From contig VTPC01090912.1 in NCBI GenBank assembly GCA_011009095.1, forward strand, positions 132,753 through 196,752: a DNA stretch of 64,000 nt, read 5' to 3'. The first letter of the stretch is position 1. Each line of letters opens with the position of its first letter. Below the pieces are notes generated by a model, which made no database searches, was not told the DNA's origin, and saw only the letters and a list, made by a program, of their open reading frames with translations. The position numbers and the translations under genes are program-made. Of the stretch, positions 22,793 through 33,984 are shown piece after piece. Source of the stretch: Ignelater luminosus. Lineage: Eukaryota > Arthropoda > Insecta > Coleoptera > Elateridae.

Positions 22793-23408
22793 TAACTATA
22801 CTAACTACACAGTTTTATTATTTTAACTTTGTTCCTTTTTAGTGGTTAAGATTTTACTTTCTTTTTTTATTTTATTTCTAATTGTACCACCTGTAAACTT
22901 TAGTAGGTCCCCTTCCTCTTCTTGGGTATCCTTTGTTCACCTTTATAGCACTCAGTTTCGTCTTCTCACAATTTTGCACTTTGTATCTCATCCAATAATT
23001 GTTCACCACAGTGAAGTTCGGAACGCGCACCAAGTCACTCTCTATATCTCTCCAAATAAACAGAAAGAATTAGAAGGTAAGTATATCAATGTGTGTTTAG
23101 CAGTCTCTTGTAAAAATATAATTTTTTTTCATTTTTATCTATTAAACTGTTTTATACAGGGTGAGTTTTTTTCGATGTTTAATATGGGGATCTCGGAAAC
23201 TAGCGGAGGTAGAGAGACGATTAAATGGGGAAAGAATTACGGTTTTACGAGCTCAATTTAATAAACTTTTTGTTTTTTGGAAAAAATACTTCACTAACTA
23301 GATATCTTGCAAAAAATAATTTTTTTGTTATTTTGTTTGGTGCCTATAGCTCTGTTATTATTGACTTTAGAAAAAATGTGCACAGGAAAAAGTTGTAGCT
23401 GATTATGT
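22793..23408. other. AT-rich stretch with one unpaired MITE-type end
   Basis: TATACAGGGTGAGTTTTTTT at 23154-23173 looks like the left end of a TA-target element of the CAGGGT type. I did not find its right end, which may have been lost when the palindrome to the right formed. Nothing else recognised. Confidence 0.35.
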
Positions 23409-24719
23409 GCTTAATAATACAGTTTAACTAAAATTTTTATTTTAGCTGTAATTTCTGAGTTGTGACACAAGCTTGTGTTTTTTCTAATGGAAACCATAGT
23501 CGGCCATGACTTAATGAAAAAGGCCTTTTCTCGACGATTCTAACAATATACCACTTGATATAGTTATTATTATAAATAAATAAATTATGGCCTTGTTTTT
23601 CTTTGTATTTTCGAACTGTTCAAGTAGTACGCTATGGAAACAATTGATAGATGCGCGCATTGCGTCTAATAATAATAAGTTAGTTATTAAAATTTTTATT
23701 TTAATTTCGAAATTATAAACATAATTATTTTAAATAAAATTAATTTCTGAGAAACCAATAAACAGAGAATGACAAACGATAAATTAAGAAATATAAAGGA
23801 AATTAGAATATAAAGCAGTACCAAAACAACATAATTAAAGCAAGTAAAGTATTTAAGGCTAAACATGTTCAAAAGGTCCAACATTATGATGTACAAGTTA
23901 CACCTTTTTAAAACCGAATTTGTTGCTTTTCTAACGAAACGTACATCAATATTAGCAAAAACTTCTAGTACAGTTTCTCTAAGTTCATCTACTGTGTCGT
24001 ACGACTTTTGATATACCCTATCTTACCATTTTTATGACACAAAATGTAACACTCAATCATATCACGCTTTTCTTGATTAAAAAAATTTACGAATCCAAAA
24101 TCAACATTAATTAGAAACTAAATGATTTGCCTCTGTCAACAGGTAATTGTCGTTTCCATCTGTTAATTGTTTCCACAGCATACTGTGTTAACAGCATTTT
24201 TAGTTTTTAGTTACATCAATGAGTGAAGTACCTATTTTTATCTAAATCTGCTTTGTTTACTTACCTTAAATACTTTACTTACTTTATTTATATCCTAATT
24301 TCTTTTATTGTTTCTTGATTTATTGTTTGTCATTCCCTGTTTATTAGTTTCTCAGAAATATTTTTATTTAAAATTGTAACTCCAACGGAATAAAAATTTC
24401 CCACCAAAATAATTATGTCTATAATTTCGAAATTAAAAGAAAAATTTTAATAACTAACTTAAATTTTATTATTAAACACGATGCACATTTATCAATTGTT
24501 TCCATAGCGTACTACTTGAACAGTTCGAAAATGAAAAGAAAAAAAAGCTATAATTTATTTATAAAAATGTCAAGTGGTATATCGTTAGAATCGTTGAAAA
24601 AGGACCTTTTTTATAAAGTCATAGCCGACTATGGTTTCCATTAGAAAAAACACAAGCTTGTGTCATAACTCAAAAATTATAGCTTAAATAAAAAACTTGG
24701 TTAGACTGTATTATTAATA
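23409..24719. repeat. large imperfect palindrome (arms about 450 bp, loop about 400 bp)
   Basis: The left arm (23409 to about 23862) and right arm (about 24264-24719) are inverted copies. Shared words include ACACAAGCTTGTGT, GGAAACCATAGTCGGC, CTATGGAAACAATTGATA (as its inverse), and TTTCTGAGAAAC with GAATGACAAAC. The arms differ by scattered changes and small gaps. No transposase is present. The long arms suggest a foldback-type element; a transcript would fold into a long hairpin. Confidence 0.75.
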
Positions 24720-26629
24720 AAAATCTTAATAACCATATAGGTAACGAATATTAATAACCATTTACAAAATAATCGTAATGGTCCATATACATTTCTTTTT
24801 TTTATGATTATTTCTTTACATTTTTTAAAAGAAAAGACAATTCTCTATTTTTTTATTTTTTCATATCTATCAACAACCACACCTAGATTACCCTTTTTTC
24901 AATTTTTCTTTTCCACAAACTTCCCTTTTTTCCTTTCCTTTTTTTTATTTCTAGCCGCCCACTCTATACAACTTACTTTTCGTTATCTATTCCTAATCAC
25001 AAAACCTACTGTACATGCACTTAATCATATTATATTCTTTGAATGATTAACCCTTCATCTTATTTTTTTATTTTAAACCATAGAGTTTTGAATATCATCA
25101 CAATAGGTATTCAAAGACTTGTCGAAATCATTTCTAGGGTGTATATTACATCTTTCTTTTTTGCTTACGAAAGATCAAATTGATGTAATCGATTCGAATT
25201 GACTTGAAAATTTGACAGATGTTATCTTGTATCCTCTTTGTGTACATTTTCAATATCAACGCCTCTGGTGGCAGTCTTTGGTAATATTCTTATGAAAATA
25301 AAGCGTGGTAAAATAAAAAGGTGTTAATAATTATTAATTATTGACAATTTATTAATTATTTTTTATGGATAAAGAAATTCACTTTAGTTTTCTGTAAATT
25401 TGTTATGAACAACGTGTGCACTACAAATTTTGTGGTGTACTGTAGGCTGTCATAATTCACCTTTGTTTTCATTAAAAAATTTATAAAATAACTAACGAAG
25501 CTGCTCGTACTCTTTGAATCCAGTTTTTTTGTTTTTTCTCTTCATATTTAATATTTAAGCTTAACAAACTTTCATCATGCTCAGGAATAGTATAAATAAG
25601 GTCCTCAGTTTGAAAATTCCAAAGTATACCATCAAGCAATCAGAATCCAGAATCACAATAATCTTGCGTTGTACTGTCAATTAGTCAACTATTAACCAGT
25701 GAAATTTTGCACGTCGGTTTACATTTCGATTGGTCATCGGTACGTTTTAAAATTTTAAACTTTCTTTTGTGTTTACTGCTGTATAAAATCGAATTCTCTG
25801 AAATTTTATACATTAATCATTTTATAACTATCTAAACTTGCAAAAATGTCCAAAAAACCCAATTGTGGAATTTCTCTATTGTCATGCAGGTTACGTATAT
25901 TAGAAGCTAGAATTTCTAAAATTCAAACGGTTGTCAGTTTCAAAAAATATTGCAACGTTTTCTATGACTTGTCGTTAAAATATCAAACGTCTGACATCAT
26001 CCTTTAACAGCATTTAGGGTCACCCTAACTTTTAGATTTTAGAAATTTCTGTCAAATATCAACTTGATCAAAAGTACCATAACCAACCCAGCCACGCGAT
26101 GTCTAAAATAATCCAGGAAGAATTACAGATTAGATTGAACATCTTACAATCAGCTAATTTCTACAAGATTTTATCAAATAAAGGATGACAGAATCTAACA
26201 CACTACAGCAAAAGTGGGTTTACGTTAAGTTTGTTTTCAGTTCAGGAATCTATGATTTCCAACTTTTTATGCCAACTCCGTATACCCTGGCTTTCCTGGT
26301 CCTTTAGATTAAACGTTTGTCTTTTTTAGTCTGTCTTTTGTCTTAGTTAGAATAAGAACGTTTTTTTTGGCTGATCATTAATTCCTGACATCGTAGTAAC
26401 AAGCATTTTCCATCACTCAATACTTTTTTGTATTTAGATAAACCGCTAAAGCTCAAGTTTCAGTCATTCCTAAAGTGTTAATTGAAAGTGAAAGAAACTT
26501 TCCTTTGCGTCAAAATATAGCTTGTATTGTATTCCATAGAATTACTGATATCTCAAAAGAAAATTGCTATCTAATGGATTAACTGAGAGTTAACCTATAG
26601 AGCATTCTGAGAAGGAATACAGGTATGAT
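24720..26629. other. AT-rich stretch, no gene seen
   Basis: Low-complexity T-rich runs (24800-24960) and unrecognised AT-rich DNA. No supported feature. Confidence 0.4.
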
Positions 26630-26895
26630 TTCCGTATACCCGCCTACCACGGATCAGGCCAGTTGGGGTGTCATATTGTCAGGCTTGTCAAGGGGTTCGC
26701 GGTGGTACTGAGTTTAGGTACCGGAGAAGCCCCGTTCAAAAGTTATGAGCATTTTTGTAAAACGGCAATTCCACCACTTCCGTATCCCCGACATACCACG
26801 CATCAAGTTAGTTGAACTGTCATATTGTCAGGCTTGTCGAGAGGGTCACGGGAGTACTGAGTCCCGGTGCCGGAGGTGCCACGAAAATTTAACAT
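26630..26895 (+). repeat. two tandem units of about 147 bp (left, plus orientation)
   Basis: Unit starts TTCCGTATACCCGCCTACCA at 26630 and TTCCGTATCCCCGACATACC near 26778. Both contain TGTCATATTGTCAGGCTTGT. They are inverted relative to the pair at 29706-29968. Confidence 0.8.
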
Positions 26896-27393
26896 GTAGT
26901 TCTGTGAAATAACCTAACTTTTATTTGTGTGGCCGGGGAAAATCTGGAAGTCCATGGTACTGCGGGATTGGCGACCCGCAAAAACCCCTATCCACAAATG
27001 TCATGGTCGTCTTTCGCCATGGGACCCCGCGAGCATTTCTTCACGGCTGGGTTTTGTCCGAGAGGCTAGATGTTTTGCATCTCTAGATCTTGTGCATCTC
27101 TTTATTCAATCCTCTCTCTTTTTCGTCTGGATTATCTCTCTAATCATTTCGTATACTATAATGTTCTAATTTTCTTCCTTATCTGTCATAATTTCGATTA
27201 TATTGTACGGGTTAATAATTCTTCCTAGTGACTCGTTGACCTCATCTCTGCGTTTTCCCATCTTATGTAGTGGAAGATGGCGTGTATAGGCCGTCCTTTA
27301 CATTACACGCTAGTCATCTGTCATCATCTCTTTTTTTTTAATACTTAGTTGGTAGGAGTCAAAGCTTCCGTGCCCTGTAATTCATTGTGTCAG

Positions 27394-29641
27394 CTAATAG
27401 TCAGTCAGTTTCTTTGTCCAGGAATTGCTATTTCTTATCAATCTTCTGGTGTTGTTACCTGTCTCCCATCTTGTCTGCCATTTATTGTGGGCCTCGTTGG
27501 TAATCTCCTTCCTTCTCTCTTTACCTTCCCTGGTTATTCTGCTTCTTTGCTCTACCATTCTATCTATAAGTAGAGTGCTTGAAATGACTTGTACAGCAGG
27601 TGTAGATGCTGCTATATAAGCTGAAGCTATTATTACGCAGAACATTTTCTTTGTGCCTTTTCAAATCTGGTTCTATATTTCTTAAATTTGAGGTAGTTGT
27701 CCCATACTGATGAGTGACAACTCCACAAATAACTTTTTTTTTGGACGACGTCGGACCATTTATTTTTGGCATAATCCTGGTTAATGCCTTTATGGATCTT
27801 TCAGCTTTTTCTGAGACGTGGTTGACAAGTTGCGTCATCCTAGAGTTCCAGTCGAAATATATTCCCAGGTATTTTACTTTTTGTTTACTGTCAATTATGT
27901 TTCCCTGAAAGTCCAGATTCAGATTTTTAATCTAGGGCCTCCGTAGAGTAACACCATTTCGGTTTTATGTGCAGAAATTTCTAGTTTCTTTCTTCTAATT
28001 TCTGCGTGGATTCTGTGCCCTTTTTTTAATTTTTTCGACAGAGTTTCTCATTACAATCAAGCAGTGTCATCTGCATAACAAAATATTGCAACTTTTTCTG
28101 GTAACTCTGTTCTTATTACGCTGTCAAAGTATATATTCCACAGCATTGGAGGGAGGGATTTTGGTTTAGTTCGATATGTAGGTCGTTCCACTTCTTGTTC
28201 TTTTTCTTACTCTTATACTCCGTTCTCGTGTTTTCAGCCTTCGCCCGTGGATTGGCGTGGGTGACTGCTTGGTGTCTGACATCTGGTTCACGCCGCATTA
28301 TTACCCATCACCCTGCTGTAGAGAGGTTAGGTCCTCTAAACAGCGGCCACCTTTGGTGGCATTTTCGTTGATTTACATTTTCAGCCTCTGTTGGATTCAA
28401 GTTAGTTTTGGAGTATACCCTGCTATACAACCTCCTTGCGCGGATACATTCACTTCTTGCTTGCGCTACATCCTGATTCCACCAGTATACGGATGTTTTA
28501 TACCTTTTATCGTGTTTATCAGTCAACACCTTGGTGTATGCTCACTGTATTGTCTTAACTTATGCGTCTACGTTTGGTACGTCATTTAACCCTGTTAACT
28601 TTTCGTTTAGCTCTCTTGTCAGTTCCGGTTTTCGGGATTCTATCAACTTCCGTTTTTGTGTGGTGCTGTTTCTTCGATACTGTCCATCGTATGTAAATTG
28701 GAAGTAGGCATTCCTATGTAGGCTGAAATTTTCCCTAATTTTCAGACATTTTATGATACTATGTCTGTGCAAAGGGCTATGTCTATGAAAAACTTTTGTT
28801 CATATCTCACAAAAGGTTGGTGTATTCCTTATGTTTGTCACGGCCATGTTTTTTACTATGCTCCAAGTGGAAATAATTTCCCCTCACGTCTTCATAATTT
28901 GCACCCCAAGCTGATGATTTAGTATTCATGTCTCCCCCGGCTATCATTAGTATGGTTTGTCTAGCAAGATTGTGTGACATTTGTGCCCATACCATTTTGA
29001 AATCTTCTTCGCTCAGAACAAGTGGTCTCCTCTTTCCACTTTGAAGACTTTAATGCTCTTGTTCAGGACTATGAGGGATGCGTCTATTTTATTATCTGAA
29101 AACCATCTTCTACTCTCTGCCAGTTTTATATTTGGCTGGCTAACTCTAATAACATGTATGTTTTTAGCCCTTGCCCTTTCATTAACTAGGTCGTAGGAGT
29201 ACCCGCTTCCCATAAAATTAACTTGTAAGATTTTCATGTTCATATTTGGGTTTTTTGAGGCGCTCCTCTTGTCCTCCCTAAATCATTCATCAGTTTTTTT
29301 ATAAATTGGACCTAACATGTCATTTTTGGCATGTCCCTTAATTTTGCAGGCTATGCAATACGGTTAGTTTTGGCATTCGTTTGCCTTGTGACCTTCTTGC
29401 CAGCACCACAAACATTTTCCTCTTGTTTTGTTTTCCTCACCTTTACATTTCCGTATGTTTGGCATTTGTAGCATTTGACTGGTGCTAATGTTTTCACTAT
29501 TCTACACCTGGTCCATCCAATTTTTATTCTACCTAAGGATAACATTCTGTTCGCCTCTTCTATTGGTAGTGAGATTTTTGCATATCTTAATCCCTTTTTA
29601 TTTGCCTTCTTGCTCGGTGCTACCTTGATATCATAATTCAT
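27394..29641 (-). pseudogene. R1-like gag and endonuclease/reverse transcriptase, decayed
   Basis: At 29351-29641 is the C-terminal part of a gag-like ORF1, ending with a zinc-knuckle start (VKCYKCQTYGN). At 28807-29243 is the apurinic-type endonuclease: MKILQVNFMGSGYSYDLVNE, then a GDMNTKSSAWG block. At 28308-28529 is SVYWWNQDVAQARSECIRAR, the linker before the reverse transcriptase in R1-clade elements. At about 28010-28090 is FCYADDTA, the reverse transcriptase catalytic box. At 27560-27838 is LVNHVSEKAERSIKALTRIM then GPTSSKKKVICGVV, the thumb region. The N-half of ORF1 and much of the reverse transcriptase between 28140 and 28300 are missing. Many stops and shifts; dead. Confidence 0.8.
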
Positions 29642-29705
29642 ACTATTTTCTGTCCTCTATGTCCTAACCTAAACTAACCTCTAACCTAGTCTGCAACCTA
29701 AAGGC

Positions 29706-29968
29706 TCATAGCTTTTTAACGGGGCTTCTCCGGCACCTAGACTCAGTACCCCCGTGACCCTCTCGACAAATTTGACAATACGACACATCAACTGACTTGA
29801 TCCGTGGTAGGCGGAGGACACGAAAGTGGTGGAACCGGCGCTTTACAAAACTGCTTTTCAACTTTTAAACGGGGCTTTTCCGGCACCTAAAAACTCAGTA
29901 CCCTCTGGAGAAGCCTGACAATATGACACCTCAGCTGACCTGATCCGCGGTAGGCGAGTATACGGAAG
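29706..29968 (-). repeat. two tandem units of about 142 bp (right, minus orientation)
   Basis: In the sense of the LINE the units start CTTCCGTATACTCGCC at 29968 and CTTTCGTGTCCTCCGCC at 29826. They probably formed the promoter-bearing leader of the R1-like element. They are joined directly to the second half of ORF1, so part of the leader and the start of ORF1 are deleted. Confidence 0.75.
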
Positions 29969-32900
29969 TCCAGCCGGAAAACATAAATAAGCTTTGTCTA
30001 CTTCAGACAGAGACGTAAAATACCTATAAAGAATTTGAGATAATTCGACAACATAAAAAAATAATTAAATAATTAATTGCCATGATTGCTACTAGTAATG
30101 TTACATCATGGTAGTGAGTAACATTTAGTCTGCAATTTTTTTTCTGTTTGTCGATTTTCTTTATTTCTGTTTGATACAAGGATATATGACTTAAAGAATT
30201 GTAGATTTCCGTTTTTAGCAAACGTTTTGGATAAACAAACACACTGACAAATTGCTCTCCGAAATGAACAACATTTTCAAGTTTGCCATTTTCATATAAA
30301 TACTGGTGTGTTATTTATCCGTAGAGAAACTAAGAATTTGGCATGTCAATAAATAAAATAATCTCTTCGGCATAGCTCTTTGTAATTTTTAAATCGTCCA
30401 AATAATAATTTTCAAATATACTAACTTATGTAAAAAAAAACAGCAGACGATGTATTCGAATCAGTTTCCGGAAACCAAGTTGCGAACTGTCTAGTTGTAC
30501 ACATGAAGATGTCGTTTTCAGTAGGTTCAAACCTAGTCAGGTAACAAAACAAAGCACTTAGTACTTTTAGTCGTTATGAGGTTCTTTTGTGTAAATGAAA
30601 TCATCAGTGGAAAATTCATCAATTAGCTGGTTTCTACAACCAATTTATAAAAAGGCGCTAAATGATGCTACGGCATTTAAGACACCTAGAGTGTCATGTT
30701 GAGACATTACAGCAAGACAGAACATTCATTGCAGGAGGATAGATAGCAGACTCATTTATATCTACATAATCGTTTCAATCTGGAGATTTTTTTTTGTGTA
30801 CCAAGATATTGAATATTCATATAACAAAATAACACAGTTTATTATAAAATAAGTCTCATGCAATAAAGCTACAATAGAAATTCAGTTTTAATATACATCA
30901 TCGTTCGAATGATTTGCTGTGGTATTTTAATAATAATAAACAATGCATGACGAACATTTAGTACAACTTCGTTCTATTTAAGTTGTTTGCTACGTCCTAC
31001 GTGTTACATAACGAGATTGTGATCTTTGCTTGTTTTGCCGCATGATATTATTAATAATGAGAGATGACACCTGACAGCATGCATAAGAGGAATTTTCTTC
31101 AGCACCTTCAGTATTTGCCAAATTTCTTTTATAAATAACACATATAGCCAATTTCCTAATATTGTTGATCTTGCCAACAAAAATGGATATATGGGTCAGT
31201 TCGTAAATATTTAATTTTAAAGCTGTAACCACTCACATTTGTCAAAATGTCTGGAATGTTCTGAAAGAAGTTTTCCGCAGTCGACAAATGTGTTATTCAA
31301 AATAGAACCTTTTAAACAGTAGTCCCATACAATTAGATATTGTTGCATGTTACAATGTCAAACAGTCATGGTATGCTATTTATACATCTAAAGTTACTTT
31401 TTTTGGTCATTTAAAAACAATAGACGCTAATGTGCGTATATACCGCAAGTCACGATCAATTATACATTTGATGGTTTTCTCCTTAACAACCAATACAAAA
31501 TTATTTTAAGCTTCCAATTTTTTTTTTATTTTTAATACATAATACTAAGCTCGTACGTGATATCTCCTGTTTAGTTTAAAATGTAAAAAAAAAAATAAAA
31601 ACCCGGAAACATACAGTATGTCCTGTTAAAAATAAGTTTTAGAAACACGAAACGCGATCTTTTATCACTTTTGAATATTCAATAGTATTGACTTATAAGA
31701 TAAAAATGTGGCACCGAATTTAATGTCTTAATAGATTATGTCACTACAACAAGAAAAGATCGCGACACATTTTATGCAAATTAACGCGTTTATAGTTTCT
31801 AGATCGTGTTAAAAGGATTAATTCTGATTTAACAGTCGCATTAAGGTTATTATCAGTCACGTATGATATAGGACTATGTTTCTAATAACATCTTCTTTAA
31901 CGGATGTGTTTGGTTAACCACATGAATATGCAGTTAAAAAAAGGTTTTTTGTGTTATACATTTAACCCTATACATAGATAAATAAAAATGACTGTTACAC
32001 AAATAGACAACAAATTAGATTTCCTCGATGGAATTACTACTAAATATAAAAATAAAGCGCATGTGGGAGTAAGAATATTGGTTGTTGGTTGAAAATATAA
32101 CTTCACACGATGATACTAACTATAATAGACTAATAATAACTACAGTTGCTATTTTTATAGAATTTCTGGTTTACGTGGGCGTTGAAATAGTATTAATGAC
32201 TCATGAGAAAACTAAAGTTTTATTTTCGGAAACAGAAAATTCTAAATTGAGCAGTTTTCTCTAACGTGCTCAGCACGTGCCTCAAGGGTTTAATCTTGGA
32301 CCATTGCTTTTTAATTTTCATTCTGCTGTATTATTGTAACTGGTTATTTCGATCTGGGTGGCATTTAGATGAATTTAAAGTCGAAGATTGAATTTCGACA
32401 ATATCAAATGCAACTCGGTTAACTTGATACAATAAATGAATATTCAACAAGCTTACCAAAGATGAGGAACCATTTTAGTTTTTTAACATTAAAATTGCAT
32501 TCTAACTTGCTAGATTTCAAGCTACTCGTAATCTAAATTGATTAAATTCAAGGTTACTTTGTTTTTCACAATTCTAAAATAGAACATGTTATTCTTATTA
32601 CTTATTAGCTATACAACCATTACAATACAGTGAAACACGTTTGTTTGCGCGTACCGTACAATTAAAATGTACCAATCACCAAAATGTTATCAAAAACTAT
32701 CGCAGTCTAACTTCTCGAGCAATTAATGCAATAAACCTACGTGATAATGAAAGTTAACAAAACGGTAGATACTCTTAATTAATTAAAATGTGGAAAATTT
32801 TTGCATTTGTGGTTCGGATATTTACTAGTGTTAAAGAACGTATTGGAAATATTATTTTAAAATGGGCTAACATCATACTTAATTCAATTGATTCTACATA

Positions 32901-33764
32901 CTCACATTTGAAGGCTTCTTTGGGAACATGCCGAATACTTATCACGGTAATTCATTTTTTTTTAATTTAATGATTCAAAATTGGTGCCTTTACTAGACAC
33001 AGTGTATTTTAGAAATGTCTATACAGATTTTCAAAATATAAAGTGCTAAAGTTTCTTCAATACCCTAACTTCTCCACGGTAAGAAATTTTTAAAAATTCA
33101 ATTTTACTCGAGAACAATGCATTTCGCAAAAAAAAAACGCAAAAGCAACTCTTTCTTGCAAAATCTACAATTAACAGTTTTCAATGGCGCGATATTTGAA
33201 CCTAACGTATGTAAATACCTTGTATAGTGGCTTGTAAGTTTTGCTCTTCTCCTCTTTCACTGGTTTCAAGCAGTTATCCACTTTCTCTCTTTGTTTTTTG
33301 TTTTCTTTTTAGTATCGAGTCTTATAATTAAAGACATGAATATCTCTATTGAGCTTTTCTTTCTATTATGATTCTCAGTACGTCTTTTCTTTTTAATGCG
33401 TCCCAATTGAATCTGCGCCTGCATCTTGGTTGTCTTGCGGGATTTCATCATTTTATACTACTCCTTCCGCTCTTTGCTGCTATGGCTACGATGTTAAGCG
33501 TTGAACTTATTCGTGGTTTTGCTTTTCAGTTTTTGTACATTTTGCATATTGCTACTTCATCATTTTTCTGTCTCCTTCGTATGTGATTTCTTCGTATTTC
33601 TGCTGTGATTCTTCGGTCTAGACATATTTGCATTTTCTTTATTCTATAAATCTGATTACAACTAACTAATTCAGTGTCTTCTGTTTTTTTGCATTCTTTT
33701 TATTATGGTCATTGTGATGTCTGAATCAAGTCTCTTTCTTGATTTCTATATCTATATCATTCTA
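29969..33764. other. AT-rich stretch with a small reverse transcriptase scrap and one possible exon
   Basis: At 32262-32320 plus, HVPQGFNLGPLLFNF resembles the VPQGSxLGPLLF box of Jockey/R1-type reverse transcriptases; it is an isolated scrap. At 32788-32946 plus, an ATG in good context (AAAATGTGG) opens 53 codons that end at GTAATT, a possible donor. The peptide MWKIFAFVVRIFTSVKERIG is unrecognised and may be chance. Nothing else supported. Confidence 0.3.
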
Positions 33765-33984
33765 CAGGATGTCCCGTAAATGCCAATAAGCTTCAGATAA
33801 AAATCTTCTTCTATGAGTGCTTATTGCAAATCTGTAAAAAGAGAATTCTTCCTCAACTTAGTTTTCTTGTACAAGTGGTCAGAAGTTAACATCATTAACA
33901 CTAAATAAACAGAAACCAAAGAATCAAATCCAAATGAAGCCATTACCAGTTCAATCTGTTGGAACAACAATTGTATGTATGTAT

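Larger units (their letters stand above)
26630..29968 (-). mobile_element. R1-like non-LTR retrotransposon with inverted double repeats at its two ends
   Basis: The coding remnants (27390-29641) read leftward. The right end (29706-29968) holds two head-to-tail units of about 142 bp in the sense direction and looks like a 5' leader. The left end (26630-26895) holds two units of the same repeat in the opposite orientation, so the left part is probably the 5' end of a second copy or a rearranged copy. Shared words are TGTCATATTGTCAGGCTT, GAGGGTCACGGG and GCCGGAGAAGCCCCGTT. Confidence 0.65.
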
